Shown here in pieces: positions 1 to 9,070 of a stretch of 64,000 bases of DNA (within the stretch, counting starts at the first letter, position 1; each line of letters starts with the position of its first letter). The stretch comes from Levilactobacillus zymae (lineage in GTDB: Bacteria; Bacillota; Bacilli; Lactobacillales; Lactobacillaceae), in NCBI RefSeq assembly GCF_032190635.1, contig NZ_JAVLAS010000001.1:2581372-2645371 (forward strand), in the 5' to 3' direction. Below the pieces are notes generated by a model, which was not told the DNA's origin, did not search any database, and saw nothing but the letters and a program-made list of their open reading frames with translations. The translations under genes were made by a program, and so were the position numbers.

Positions 1-528
1 AGCCACAACGCCGGAAATTACGGGTGCCCCGAAGTAAAGAGCAATAAACATCAGTGGAATAAATAAGACAAAAGAAATCATTGTTGGAATCGCAACAATG
101 GAAAACTTCAAGCCCCGTGCATTTCCTTCAGCAGCGTACTTATCCATTGGCTTCAACGCGAACGTGTTGAGGAAGAATCTAAATTGATACAGGTAGCTTC
201 CTAATAACCCAACGGGAACGGCAATCGCAATGGCCCCTTGTGGACTCATGTGCCCGAGCAATGCGACCGGAACGGCAATGGCCGTTGCAATACATGGCTC
301 AGCGGGTAACGCACCACCTGGTGCCACGAATCCCATGTAAACCAGTTGGATGGCAGCGGTTACAATCATGGCTTGTTTAATATCACCCATGATGAACCCA
401 ACCATCATCCCCGTCATCAGCGGACTAAACCGCATCGTTAACGTTGAAAACCCTAAAATCCGAGATTCAACCAGCGCAACCCATAAGGCAATTAACAACG
501 CTTGCCAAATTGTTAAAGTTACATGCAT
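1..528 (-). CDS. PTS mannose/sorbose-family IIC component (3' end outside window)
   Basis: The 176 visible residues form a very hydrophobic protein starting MHVTLTIWQALLIALWVAL. A stretch near residue 70 reads FVAPGGALPAEPCIATAIAV, typical of the membrane-embedded IIC subunit of mannose/sorbose-type phosphotransferase permeases. These subunits form the sugar channel and work with IIAB and IID. Family members are about 260 residues, so roughly the last third is missing beyond the left edge. The ATG at 528 is preceded by AAGGAGG about 9 bases upstream. The IID and IIAB genes would be expected further left. The sugar cannot be told from sequence. Family assignment is firm. Confidence 0.88.
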   Translation of the reverse strand, partial: MHVTLTIWQALLIALWVALVESRILGFSTLTMRFSPLMTGMMVGFIMGDIKQAMIVTAAIQLVYMGFVAPGGALPAEPCIATAIAVPVALLGHMSPQGAIAIAVPVGLLGSYLYQFRFFLNTFALKPMDKYAAEGNARGLKFSIVAIPTMISFVLFIPLMFIALYFGAPVISGVVA

Positions 529-600
529 TATGTACAGCCTCCTTAAATAACATTTAATAATAAATGTCGCTATATATATAACATATAGTTCCTACGCTCT

Positions 601-628
601 ATTATAAATGAAACCGGATTCATTACAA
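601..628 (-). promoter_or_regulatory. Promoter of the PTS operon with palindromic operator in the spacer
   Basis: On the minus strand a -35 TTGTAA (623-628) and a -10 TATAAT (601-606) are separated by 16 bases. The spacer is almost entirely a 16-bp palindrome, ATGAAACCGGATTCAT (608-623), with one mismatch pair. The CCGG centre resembles LacI-family operators. Repression by a LacI-type protein is inferred; the nearby regulator at 1397 is LysR type and would not be expected to use this site form. Confidence 0.6.
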
Positions 629-721
629 GGTTGAATATTAAAAATTCTTTATATATGATGGAGATAAGACGTGCTAACTTAAATATTTAAGTCATTATCC
701 TACAAAGTGAAGGTGAATTAT

Positions 722-1369
722 TTGAGTACTACAATCTACATTGTTCGTCATGGTGAAACGTTCATGAACCGGTTCAATCGGATGCAGGGCTGGATTGATG
801 CTGATTTAACGACTAAGGGTCGCCAACAAGCCGTTCAAACCGGTCAAGAATTACATGCCGTCCATTTTGATAGTCTCTACTCGTCTGATCTTAACCGGGC
901 GGTCAACACCCGCGACCTCATCGCCCAGCAGTTCGACCATCCGGTGGCCCGTGTTGTGGCCGATCGCGTCTTTCGGGAGGTTTTCTTTGGGTACTTCGAG
1001 GGCCTAGACTCCGATGAAACCTGGCGGCAAGTCGGCGCCAGTAAACACCTGACCACCCAGACCGCCATCATGCAAGAATATGACTTCCGTACGTCCCGCC
1101 AGTTGATGCACGAGCTAGATCCCGAACATTTAGCCGAAACCTACGACCAAGTCATCCATCGTTGGCAACGGGGGATTCAAACCATTTATCGGCAAAATCA
1201 ACCCAATTCACGGGTCCTGTTGGTGACTCACGGGACATTTATTCGCACTCTAGCCGATTTTAAGGGCATTAATACCCTCGACAACTACCCGAAAAACGGT
1301 AGCGTCTCTAAAATTGTGGTGACTGACGCCGGCTTTGACTTTAGTCAATATAATGGGGAGCCGCTCTAA
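722..1369 (+). CDS. Histidine phosphatase family protein (phosphoglycerate mutase-like)
   Basis: A 215-residue cytoplasmic phosphatase of the histidine phosphatase superfamily. The N-terminal YIVRHGET motif carries the phospho-accepting histidine (about residue 10), and the second catalytic histidine lies in LLVTHGTF (about residue 167). The likely substrate is a small phosphorylated metabolite, but specificity cannot be read from sequence. An upstream in-frame GTG exists at 707. The TTG at 722 is preferred because AAGGTG lies 6 bases before it and family members begin just before the RHG motif. The LysR gene follows after 27 bases, so the two may be cotranscribed. Confidence 0.9.
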   Translation: MSTTIYIVRHGETFMNRFNRMQGWIDADLTTKGRQQAVQTGQELHAVHFDSLYSSDLNRAVNTRDLIAQQFDHPVARVVADRVFREVFFGYFEGLDSDETWRQVGASKHLTTQTAIMQEYDFRTSRQLMHELDPEHLAETYDQVIHRWQRGIQTIYRQNQPNSRVLLVTHGTFIRTLADFKGINTLDNYPKNGSVSKIVVTDAGFDFSQYNGEPL

Positions 1370-1396
1370 AAAATGTGCTGATTGGGACGTGATTAA

Positions 1397-2302
1397 TTGA
1401 ATTCGGAACTGCTACAAACCTTTTTAAAAATCGTCGAATATAAACAAATTTCTCAGGCCGCGGACTCCCTGTACATCACCCAGGCCGCGGTGAGTAACCG
1501 ACTCAGACGAATGGAGAGCCTCTCCGGTGTGAAACTGATCAACCGAGGCAAGGGGAACAACACCATCTCGCTGACCAAGTATGGGGAAAAGCTGGTGCCG
1601 ATTGCCCAACAATGGCTCCAGCTCAATCAACAATTCAATCATCTTAACAAGCTAGCGGACTACCACCTGATTAGAGTTGTTGCCAGCACCGACATCACCA
1701 CCACGATCCTGACACCAAATTGTAATCGCTTACTCGCAGACGATCCTTTGCTGCACCTCTCCCTATCGTTGACCCACAACTTGGACGTCTACCAACGGGT
1801 TGCCGACGGGGTCGCGGATGTTGGCTTTTCCTTCTCGGATTCGGCCCGTCACGGCCTGGAGACCCACCGTGTGGGCCAGGAGCGCCTGGTCGTCATCGCT
1901 TCGCCGGATAGTTCCTACCCCGACAAGCTATCGGCGGATAACCTCTCCCGTCACGATGAACTCTTCATCCCGTATAACGATGAGTATGCCAATTGGCACA
2001 TGCTTTGCTGGGACGCCCAAGAGTCACCGTTAATCCAGCTGGACTCCAGTCTGCTGGTGGGGGAATTCTTACAGTCGCCACTCAATTGGGCCATCATTCC
2101 CGAATCGGTCGCCGCTTACCTGTTGCAACATCACGTGGCCTTACGGATTCTCAAGCTCTTAGAGAACCCCCCACTGCTCCCGGTCATCGCCGTTAACCGG
2201 GATGCGCAGAAGGGCTCCGCGGACCTCAATCGGTTAATTATGACCATGAAATCAACCCTCTTCAAAGATAATCACGCCCACGACAGCCTTTTGTTTCACT
2301 AA
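1397..2302 (+). CDS. LysR family transcriptional regulator
   Basis: A 301-residue regulator with a typical LysR winged HTH at residues 1-60 (LLQTFLKIVEYKQISQAADS, then ITQAAVSNRLRRMES). A periplasmic-binding-protein-like effector domain follows from about residue 90. The start is TTG at 1397 with a weak GGGACGTG upstream. It lies 27 bases after the phosphatase gene and is followed by a strong terminator at 2335. Its effector and targets are unknown; the divergent PTS gene and the phosphatase are candidates by position only. Confidence 0.9.
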   Translation: MNSELLQTFLKIVEYKQISQAADSLYITQAAVSNRLRRMESLSGVKLINRGKGNNTISLTKYGEKLVPIAQQWLQLNQQFNHLNKLADYHLIRVVASTDITTTILTPNCNRLLADDPLLHLSLSLTHNLDVYQRVADGVADVGFSFSDSARHGLETHRVGQERLVVIASPDSSYPDKLSADNLSRHDELFIPYNDEYANWHMLCWDAQESPLIQLDSSLLVGEFLQSPLNWAIIPESVAAYLLQHHVALRILKLLENPPLLPVIAVNRDAQKGSADLNRLIMTMKSTLFKDNHAHDSLLFH

Positions 2303-2334
2303 GCCGCCGGTGGGTTAATCCTTCACCAAAATCT

Positions 2335-2376
2335 AAAAGGTGACCTGAGCGGAAATTCCGCGCGGGTCACCTTTTT
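2335..2376 (+). terminator. Rho-independent terminator after the LysR gene
   Basis: AAAAGGTGACC pairs with GGTCACCTTTT around an 18-base loop that itself contains GCGGAAATTCCGC. It ends in a T run. The A and T flanks on both sides suggest function in both directions, although the next minus-strand gene starts at 3700. Confidence 0.85.
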
Positions 2377-2452
2377 CGTCATTAAATTTTAGTCTGCCAC
2401 TCAGTTTCGCTATCTCTAATCAGCCGTTAACGCGGCGGTTGTTCATACCAGC

Positions 2453-3700
2453 CTAATTTAGCGTCTGGGTCGCGGCCGCTTGCGGGTCAATGAAGTCCTC
2501 AATGCGCCCCGCCATGGCCCGAGCCAGGTCACGACCGAACTGGACTTCTTGGGCGGTTCCCACCATGTTGAAGCCCAGGGTCAATTGGCCCTTAAACGTA
2601 CTGCAGGCAATCTGATACATCGGGGCAATCCGGAAGGACCCGGTCATGGTCACCGCCGTCATCTCGGTGTCGGCCCACCGTAACCGCTGATCGTCGATAA
2701 TGCCGAAGTTGGTGTAGCCAATCGGCCGGACGTGATAGTTGGCTTCCACAATCTGTTGCAGTTGTTCGATACTTTCGTGCTGGTATTGTGCCATTAGCGA
2801 CCGGACGGAATCCAGGAACTGGTCCCGGTCCTTTAACGCCGCCATCCCCGCGTGCATCTTCTGTACAGAGTCCCGGATGGGTTCGGTCAAGGGCGCCGCA
2901 ATCGCGGGATTGTACCGCGCCGTATGGTTGGCGATCCGCCAGCTAGCCTGATCGTTTACAATACTCTGGCGCATATCCGTGGGACAGGCAATCGCAATCT
3001 CTGGTACTTCGGGTACGTAGGCCTGAATGGTCTTCCCGAAGGTGGCCATCAACACGTCGTTGACCGTCACGTGCTGGTCGTGAGTCGCGTGTAGCAACTG
3101 GTGAGTCAAAGCGGCACTCAACCGCACGCCGCTGACGTGGGCCTCACGCTGAGCCGTGGTGGCCGCCAGACGCGGCAAACTCAACGCATGGGTCGGGTGG
3201 TCGACGTTGGCCCCCTTTGCCGGTGCCGGATGCGTTTTTAGTAGCGCCTTGAGCCAGTCTAAGTCCACCGTATTGTGTTGGCCTTTAACGGCCGCCGCTC
3301 CCCGGTTATAGCAATCGCTTAAGAGATAGAGGTACTGCTTGAACCCACTCCCATCGGTTAAAATGTGGCTCATGGTCAGCACCAGGGTGGTCGTAGACCC
3401 GGGTTCGATGAAAACCCGGAGTTGGGGCTGCGTGAACCAGTCGGGATTGCTGTCTAATCCCGGGGTCAGTCGGTCGACCACGGTCACCATGGTCGTGGCG
3501 TCGTCCACCACGGGCGTCCAACTATTATCCGCCAAGTTATAGCGACAAAAGAGCTCGGGCACGACCTTGGCGGATAAGGTCACGGCCCGCCGGAACCGAT
3601 CAATGTCGAAATGACCGGTCAGTTGAATTTGACACCGAATAATCGGGTAAAGTTCTTTCAACCCGATGGTGTGTAGAATATTTAAAGGATTTTGAGTCAT
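2453..3700 (-). CDS. Condensation-domain-like CoA-dependent acyltransferase, function unknown
   Basis: A 415-residue protein with a SHILTDGSG motif (H112, D116, G117). This is the HxxxDG active-site signature of the chloramphenicol-acetyltransferase/condensation/alcohol-acyltransferase superfamily, with the histidine as general base. The two-lobe layout and length agree with single-domain members such as alcohol acyltransferases. No carrier protein or NRPS gene is near, so a freestanding acyl-CoA-dependent esterification is more likely than peptide synthesis. This is inference. The start is supported by TAGGAGGCG 6 bases before the ATG. It is monocistronic. Confidence 0.75.
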   Translation of the reverse strand: MTQNPLNILHTIGLKELYPIIRCQIQLTGHFDIDRFRRAVTLSAKVVPELFCRYNLADNSWTPVVDDATTMVTVVDRLTPGLDSNPDWFTQPQLRVFIEPGSTTTLVLTMSHILTDGSGFKQYLYLLSDCYNRGAAAVKGQHNTVDLDWLKALLKTHPAPAKGANVDHPTHALSLPRLAATTAQREAHVSGVRLSAALTHQLLHATHDQHVTVNDVLMATFGKTIQAYVPEVPEIAIACPTDMRQSIVNDQASWRIANHTARYNPAIAAPLTEPIRDSVQKMHAGMAALKDRDQFLDSVRSLMAQYQHESIEQLQQIVEANYHVRPIGYTNFGIIDDQRLRWADTEMTAVTMTGSFRIAPMYQIACSTFKGQLTLGFNMVGTAQEVQFGRDLARAMAGRIEDFIDPQAAATQTLN

Positions 3701-3768
3701 CTAAAACGCCTCCTACTAGATACTAAGTGACCCGTTACTTTCGCCGACACCAGCGGCTTGACCCTTGC

Positions 3769-3970
3769 GGCTCCAATCGCCTGGGGCCGAAACGTGCGCT
3801 AAAAGGCAGCTAGTTGCGCTTAATCCCTGCGCTCCAATCGCCTGGTGCCGAAACGTGTTCACCCAGGCAGCCAGCTCCGCTTAACCCCATTTGGGTAATT
3901 ATCCAAACCCAGGATAATCACCCAAATGACGTTAATGCTCACTGGCTAACCGCCTGGGGTCACACTCTTA
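3769..3970 (-). repeat. Hairpin repeat element, copy A, with partial tandem duplication
   Basis: The full copy (about 3841-3970) reads, on the minus strand, AAGAGTGTGAC, then GGTTAGCCAGTGAGCATTAACG, a 17-bp stem-loop (stem CATTTGGGTGATTATCC), then GGGGTTAAGCGGAGCTGGC and CACGTTTCGGC. Outer arms also pair (CCCAGGC with GCCTGGG; AGCCAG with CTGGCT). It lies 3' of uxaC. Its distal end is duplicated in tandem with a 61-bp offset: CTCCAATCGCCTGG occurs at 3771 and 3832, each time followed by the CCGAAACGTG block. It is related to the copies at 17486, 23671 and 45382. Confidence 0.8.
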
Positions 3971-3976
3971 TAATTT

Positions 3977-4022
3977 CAAAAAAAATCTCGGCCGACCGCT
4001 AAGCAGTCGTCCGAGAAATTTT
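3977..4022 (-). terminator. Terminator after uxaC
   Basis: On the minus strand TCTCGG(A)CGAC pairs with GTCG(G)CCGAGA around a 9-base loop. Eight T residues follow. It lies between the uxaC stop codon and repeat copy A. Confidence 0.85.
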
Positions 4023-4042
4023 AGTCGTCTATTTATCAGTAA

Positions 4043-5509
4043 TTACTTACTGGTTGAATAACTCGTGTTAAATAACTCATCTGGCGTCTTGTCTGGGAAG
4101 AACCCAAAGAAGTTGTAGGCGTTGTTGTAGGAAATGTCTTGCACGATCTTCCCCAACGTTGCTTCGTCGTTAGGTACCCGACCTTGTTCAACTAACTTAC
4201 CGTAGAAGTTGCAAAGTACTCGCCGGAAGTATTCGTGACGTGGGTAGGATAAGAAGCTCCGTGAGTCGGTCAACATCCCAACGAAGTTAGGTAACAGACT
4301 CTCTTGAGCAAAGATCCGCAATTGGTTGTCCATTCCTTCGGCCGTATCGTTGAACCACCAGCCAGCACCTAATTGTAAGCGTTGCTTGCCGCCTTCTTGG
4401 AACGAGCCCATCATGGTTGCTAATTGCATCCAATCGTTGTCGTTCAAGGAGTAGAAGATACTCTTAGGAATGTCGTTAGTATCCCGCATCTTGGTGTAGA
4501 GCTTTTGGATCTCACCCGCGATGTCGGGTTGCGTCCCAACCGCATCGTACCCGGTATCAGCACCCAGCTTCTTAAACATTGGCCGGTTAAGATCCCGGAC
4601 AGAGTTGATGTGGAATTGCATGGTCCAGTTGAATTCCTTGTTAAACTTCATCAAGTTTTCCAACAACATGGTGATGTATTGGTCTAATTCCTTCGGCGTC
4701 AGGTCTTGGTTATTGATCCCCTTGTTGACAATGGCATCCAGCTCGCTGTCCGAAGCCTCAACAAAGTGGTAGGTCAATAAGGAGTGGTCGGACAACCGAC
4801 CGCCCATGTCGTTAAAGAAGCTAAACCGCTGCTTAACCGCTGCCATGATGTCCATGAAACCGTTGATCTTAACGCCGGAGACGTCACTCAACTTCTTCAA
4901 GTAGTCCGCATAACCGCCCCGATCAATTTGGATCAACTTATCTGGCCGCATGGCTGGTAAGGTCCGGAAGCCGTTTTCGGCTTCGGTTTCCTTCAGCAAC
5001 TTGTGGTAACGTAAGTCGTCGGCAGGGTCGTCCGTGGTGCAGACCGCCTTGACGTTCATGTTCTTGATCAAGTTACGTGGCTTGAAGGCTTCCGTTTGGA
5101 GTAAAGCGTTGGCTTTCTTCCAGATGGCCGGTGCCGTCTTCCGGTTAAAGACGTCGTCGATGTGGAAGAAACGCTTTAATTCCAAGTGGGTCCATTCGTA
5201 CAACGGGTTCCCCATTGATTGTTCGATGGTGCCAGCCCAGGCCATGAACTTGTCATAGTCGTCGCCGTCACCCGTAATCAATTCTTCAGGGACACCGTTG
5301 GCCCGCATCAGGCGCCACTTGTAGTGGTCCCCGTAAGTGCCTTCGTTCAACCAAATCCGCGTAATGTTCGGGTAGTTTTTGTTTTCGTAAATTTCTACCG
5401 GGTTCAAGTGGCAGTGGAAGTCAATGATCGGCATGTCTTTGGCGTAATCATTAAACAACTTCTTGGCCATCTCATTGCCGAGTAAGAAATCGTCATCAAG
5501 CAAATCCAT
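4043..5509 (-). CDS. uxaC: Glucuronate/galacturonate isomerase
   Basis: A 488-residue uronate isomerase. It converts D-glucuronate to D-fructuronate and D-galacturonate to D-tagaturonate, the first cytoplasmic step of hexuronate catabolism. The metal-site motif IDFHCHLNP lies near residue 30, and the family-typical opening [18 protein letters not shown] is intact. Length agrees with the family (about 470). The start has AAAGGAGG before the ATG. It is the last gene of a three-gene minus operon: GPH symporter, uxaE, uxaC. A strong terminator and a repeat element follow it. Expression is probably controlled by the LacI operator and cre site near 8.85 kb. Confidence 0.95.
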   Translation of the reverse strand: MDLLDDDFLLGNEMAKKLFNDYAKDMPIIDFHCHLNPVEIYENKNYPNITRIWLNEGTYGDHYKWRLMRANGVPEELITGDGDDYDKFMAWAGTIEQSMGNPLYEWTHLELKRFFHIDDVFNRKTAPAIWKKANALLQTEAFKPRNLIKNMNVKAVCTTDDPADDLRYHKLLKETEAENGFRTLPAMRPDKLIQIDRGGYADYLKKLSDVSGVKINGFMDIMAAVKQRFSFFNDMGGRLSDHSLLTYHFVEASDSELDAIVNKGINNQDLTPKELDQYITMLLENLMKFNKEFNWTMQFHINSVRDLNRPMFKKLGADTGYDAVGTQPDIAGEIQKLYTKMRDTNDIPKSIFYSLNDNDWMQLATMMGSFQEGGKQRLQLGAGWWFNDTAEGMDNQLRIFAQESLLPNFVGMLTDSRSFLSYPRHEYFRRVLCNFYGKLVEQGRVPNDEATLGKIVQDISYNNAYNFFGFFPDKTPDELFNTSYSTSK

Positions 5510-5541
5510 GGGTGTTGTCCTCCTTTAAGACGTCTTCAGAA

Positions 5542-7116
5542 TTAGTCCTTTGGTTCGTACTTAGCTTGAACTTCAGCCTTAGTCTTAGCCTTGCCTTGTA
5601 ACAAGTCAATGTGTTGGGCAATGTGGGCAATCAAGTACTTGTCGTATTGTGCTTGGTTTTCCTTCAAGATCTTGAAGAACTTGTCACGGAAGACGTAACG
5701 GTAGCTCTTCTGGTAGTTCAAGATGGAGCCGTACATGGTGTGCAGAACCTGACGAGCATCGTCGTCTTGTAACAACGTCATGACATTGCTGTCGTTGATG
5801 GTTTCTGGCTTTGGTGCCTTGCCATCGGTTTGGGCGTTGAAGACGTAGAAGGCGGCCACATCATCCAAGTTTTCGTAAGAGAACTTGTAGATTTCTTGCA
5901 TCAACTTTGGATCGGCGTGGGCAATGACCCGCAGCGCTTCCAACCAGTTGGTCCCGGCAGTCTTAACGTGCCAGCCGTGCTTGTTGGATAAGCGACCGAT
6001 GATTTCGTAAACGGAAAGCTTATCGGAACCGGAGTGGATACTCAACTTGTAGCCGAAGTGTTCCGCAATGGCTTCGTGAATCACGAATTCACGTTCGAAG
6101 CGCTTAACGTCACCGATGTAGTCGATGGCCTTCTGGAATTCACCGTAGAACCGTGGCGCAATGGTTTCAGGGGTGATGCCGGCTTCGTGTAATTCGTTAG
6201 CAAAGAAGTAGTGGTTAGCTGGCGTCGTTGGGACGATCGCTTCATCCATGGAAATTTCGAAGTCCAAGTTGTAAGGCTTGATGAACTTGTGGTAGATGAA
6301 GATGGCGTATTGAACGGCCCCGTTGAAGATTAAGACGGATTGTTCAACGTCCTTCTTGCTGAAGTGAACGGAAGCTTGGTCGTTGATTTGGAACGTCTTG
6401 TCCAAGTAAGTATCGTTGAAGTACTTAACCAGGTCGTCGTCCAAAGCGTTGTACTTAGCATCCAATTGTTCGTCAGTTAAGTCAGCGATTTCGTTGTGAA
6501 TCTTTTCAGTGGAGTCCAGGGTGATCATGGTGCAACCAGCCTTGATGGCGTAATCCACTTCGTGAGGGTTCTTAACGTGGTCACCATCATCGGCCCAGCC
6601 AGTGGTGAAGCCTTCGTCGAAGACGGCCCAGCCGGCATCCAACAGAACGTCGGTTTCAGTCCGGTTGGTCAAAAGGAGTTCCCGGATGGATTGTTGAGCC
6701 AGAACAGGCATGATGCCGCGGCCCTTGAATAAGCGCAAGTGAGCATTGGAAGCTAAGCCTAAACGGTCACCTAACCCAAAGGTGTACTTGTGGCCGTGAC
6801 GAGAAGTTGGCTTCAACCAGTTGAAGCGCTTCGTCAAAGCGTGCCAGTTTTGTTCGTTCAAGTCACCGACGATCAACGTCTTATCAGCATCGGCAATGCT
6901 TTCACGGGCATCGAAGTCCTTGACATCGTCGCGGTCTTCGTAAACCACTAAGCTCTTAACCGTTTGCTTGTTAACCGTTTGGTGTAAGTCAAAGTACACG
7001 TTACGAACGTCAACTTGGATTGAGTTCACGTAAATGTCTTTGTCTGACAGGTTTGAGTAGTCGCCGTTTGCGGCTAAGATTTCATGGACGTCTGAAACTA
7101 ATTTTTGTAAATCCAT
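5542..7116 (-). CDS. uxaE: Tagaturonate epimerase family protein
   Basis: A 524-residue protein recognised as the tagaturonate/fructuronate epimerase family (UxaE). Members interconvert D-tagaturonate and D-fructuronate, which lets galacturonate enter the UxuB-UxuA branch. The reading frame extends upstream to a TTG at 7131. The ATG at 7116 (MDLQKL) is chosen because TTGGAGG lies 8 bases before it. It sits between the GPH symporter and uxaC, 32 bases before uxaC. No uxaA or uxaB (altronate route) is seen in the window, which supports the epimerase role. Assignment rests on overall recognition plus context, since no short diagnostic motif is known to me. Confidence 0.8.
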   Translation of the reverse strand: MDLQKLVSDVHEILAANGDYSNLSDKDIYVNSIQVDVRNVYFDLHQTVNKQTVKSLVVYEDRDDVKDFDARESIADADKTLIVGDLNEQNWHALTKRFNWLKPTSRHGHKYTFGLGDRLGLASNAHLRLFKGRGIMPVLAQQSIRELLLTNRTETDVLLDAGWAVFDEGFTTGWADDGDHVKNPHEVDYAIKAGCTMITLDSTEKIHNEIADLTDEQLDAKYNALDDDLVKYFNDTYLDKTFQINDQASVHFSKKDVEQSVLIFNGAVQYAIFIYHKFIKPYNLDFEISMDEAIVPTTPANHYFFANELHEAGITPETIAPRFYGEFQKAIDYIGDVKRFEREFVIHEAIAEHFGYKLSIHSGSDKLSVYEIIGRLSNKHGWHVKTAGTNWLEALRVIAHADPKLMQEIYKFSYENLDDVAAFYVFNAQTDGKAPKPETINDSNVMTLLQDDDARQVLHTMYGSILNYQKSYRYVFRDKFFKILKENQAQYDKYLIAHIAQHIDLLQGKAKTKAEVQAKYEPKD

Positions 7117-7191
7117 CAATATTGCCTCCAATATAGTTGTAAGTACCTAGTTTTAAGGAACATAAACCCGAATTAATCATGAAACTAAATG

Positions 7192-8661
7192 TTACTTGAT
7201 GTTACCCTTCAACTTACCGCCTTCCCAACGACCGTGATCCAAGTCGTCGGCAATTTCAGCAAACCGCTTTTCATCCAGCTTGTATAAGAAGCCGATGACC
7301 ACGGCAGCCAATAACAGACAGAAGCCTGGGTAAAGCGTCATCGCCGCCTTGATCCCCCGGAGGGCCCCCGCAGTTTGATGTGCGTTGGCCACGTAACCGG
7401 TCAAAGCCAGCACCCCGGCACTCACCAGAGCCGCCAAGGATTGCGCAATCTTCCGGGAGAAGTTGAACGCCGCGTACGTGATGGCTTCCTTCCGCTTCCC
7501 AGAACGCCATTCACCGTAGTCGATGGCGTTGGACACCATGGCCCAAGTAATCCCGTTAGGAATAGCTAACGCCGTATAACCGATGGTAACCAGGACGATG
7601 AAAACGATGACATTTTCGGGTAAGAAGAAGTTTAAAATGTTGGCAATCGCGCCAATCACGAAGCTCCACATTGCCGTCCGCTTTTGCCCGAAGTGCTTCG
7701 TCAGCGTTGGAATCATGAAGACCCCGACGATCGAGCAGCCCATCATAATCGCGTTGATTAATGGCTGTAAGCCGATGTTACCTAAGTTGTATTGTGCGTA
7801 GAACACCATCATTTGGTTGTTGGTGTTCATGGCAGAAATCGTGAACAAGGTCATCAGAATTAAGGCACCCAAAGGACCGTTCTTAAAGATAACTTTGATG
7901 TAATCTTTGAACCCTTCCTTTTCGGCGGTGGCCCCAGTGTTTCGGTGAACCTTCACGTTTTCTCGCGTTCCGAAGTAACAAACGGCAAACATCAGAACCC
8001 CGATAACGGCGAAGATGGCGGCTGCCCAGAAGTAACCGTGTTCTTCTTTGACCCCGGTGTTGCCGTTAGCAATCATCCCCATCAACGGAATGAAGGCTAC
8101 CCCGGCGATGAATTGAGCCCCAACGGACCCAACCTGCCGTGACGTCGCCATGAAGCTCCGGTCTTGGGAGTTCCGGGACATTACGGACGCTAGCGACCCG
8201 TACGGATCGTTAGTAAATGAATAAACCAAGCCCCAGATCATGTAAGCCGCGTAGGCGTAGATGACCTTTTGCGTTCCACTCAACCCACTAGGCATCGTGA
8301 AGGTAACGACTGTCATAATCCCAAGAATAATAGCTGAAATCATCATGACTGGTCGGAATTTCCCAGCCTTACCGATCTTCTTCCGGTTATCAATGACGGA
8401 ACCGGCGATGGGATCCATAAACGCATCGAAAATCTTGGTAAAGGCGAAGATTCCGGCAACTGCACCGGCACCGATACCACACGCATCAATCCAGAACTTT
8501 GTCAGGTATGCTTGCCCTAAGTCAAACATGAACCCGTTCCCGAAGTCCCCAAACCCATACGCAATCTTTTGCCGCATCGGAATGTGACGAGATGAATCAT
8601 TAATCATTTCGTCTTTGGTTTCTTCGGTCTCTGAATGGGGACTAGTTACTGCCTCGCTCAT
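7192..8661 (-). CDS. GPH-family sugar:cation symporter, probable hexuronate transporter
   Basis: A 489-residue polytopic membrane protein of the glycoside-pentoside-hexuronide:cation symporter family (MelB/UidB-like). It has the N-terminal KIAYGFGDFGNGFMFDLGQ segment and a DAFMDPIAGSVIDNR loop after TM2. About 12 membrane segments are visible. It probably imports glucuronate and/or galacturonate or their glycosides for UxaC. An upstream in-frame extension to 8757 was not used: the ATG at 8661 has AAGGAGG at ideal spacing. First gene of the symporter-uxaE-uxaC operon. Confidence 0.9.
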   Translation of the reverse strand: MSEAVTSPHSETEETKDEMINDSSRHIPMRQKIAYGFGDFGNGFMFDLGQAYLTKFWIDACGIGAGAVAGIFAFTKIFDAFMDPIAGSVIDNRKKIGKAGKFRPVMMISAIILGIMTVVTFTMPSGLSGTQKVIYAYAAYMIWGLVYSFTNDPYGSLASVMSRNSQDRSFMATSRQVGSVGAQFIAGVAFIPLMGMIANGNTGVKEEHGYFWAAAIFAVIGVLMFAVCYFGTRENVKVHRNTGATAEKEGFKDYIKVIFKNGPLGALILMTLFTISAMNTNNQMMVFYAQYNLGNIGLQPLINAIMMGCSIVGVFMIPTLTKHFGQKRTAMWSFVIGAIANILNFFLPENVIVFIVLVTIGYTALAIPNGITWAMVSNAIDYGEWRSGKRKEAITYAAFNFSRKIAQSLAALVSAGVLALTGYVANAHQTAGALRGIKAAMTLYPGFCLLLAAVVIGFLYKLDEKRFAEIADDLDHGRWEGGKLKGNIK

Positions 8662-8821
8662 GAGAGCACCTCCTTGAATTATCCGCTGCGGGGTTGCGTA
8701 ATCGGTTTCATTCCCTAATACACACGGTAACACATTTTTGTGGTGCGTACCAGTCAATGCCCAAAACTCAACCCCGAAACGTCATTAGCAGCCAGCTCTT
8801 AAAAGTTTAGTTATGCCGCTC

Positions 8822-8835
8822 CGTAAGCGCTTTCT
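8822..8835. promoter_or_regulatory. Candidate CcpA cre site upstream of the hexuronate operon
   Basis: CGTAAGCGCTTTCT matches the cre consensus TGWAANCGNTNWCA except at its first and last base. It lies about 160 bases upstream of the symporter start, between the probable promoter and the gene, a position suited to catabolite repression. Confidence 0.5.
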
Positions 8836-8866
8836 ATCTAACAAAGCTTATCTTATCACAAAATCT

Positions 8867-8880
8867 TGCACACGTTAACA
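8867..8880. promoter_or_regulatory. LacI-type operator in front of the hexuronate operon
   Basis: TGCACACGTTAACA (minus strand TGTTAACGTGTGCA) matches the palindromic site TGTTAACGTGAACA in front of uxuB (20437-20450) at 12 of 14 bases. A possible minus-strand promoter overlaps it: TTAACG, 17 bases, TAAGAT. The LacI regulator at 9071-10078 is the obvious candidate to bind both. The rest of the 409-bp gap (8662-9070) holds the cre site, an AT-rich tract near 8985-9005 and the LacI terminator. Confidence 0.55.
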
Positions 8881-9027
8881 TTTATTTGTAAAAAGACCCA
8901 ACAAATATATCAATTTGCTTGCTCAAAAAACAGCTTAAGGCTGGCCCAGCAACCCGAAGGCCCTCACAAATTTGACTGGATAAATTTTAAATTTTTAAAA
9001 TTCATCAGGCCCATTCTCGGTCCCATT

Positions 9028-9058
9028 AAAAAAGCCCACCCGTCACGGCGGCTTTTTT
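9028..9058 (-). terminator. Terminator after the LacI gene
   Basis: AAAAAAGCC pairs with GGCTTTTTT around a GC-rich loop, with T runs on both strands. On the minus strand it follows the LacI stop codon by 12 bases. Confidence 0.85.
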
Positions 9059-9070
9059 CAGCACGTTGTC

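Noticed and set aside
8773..8805. Fragment resembling one end of the hairpin repeat (CCGAAACGT...GCAGCCAGCT)
   Set aside because: It is too short and lacks any stem; chance or a decayed remnant cannot be told apart.
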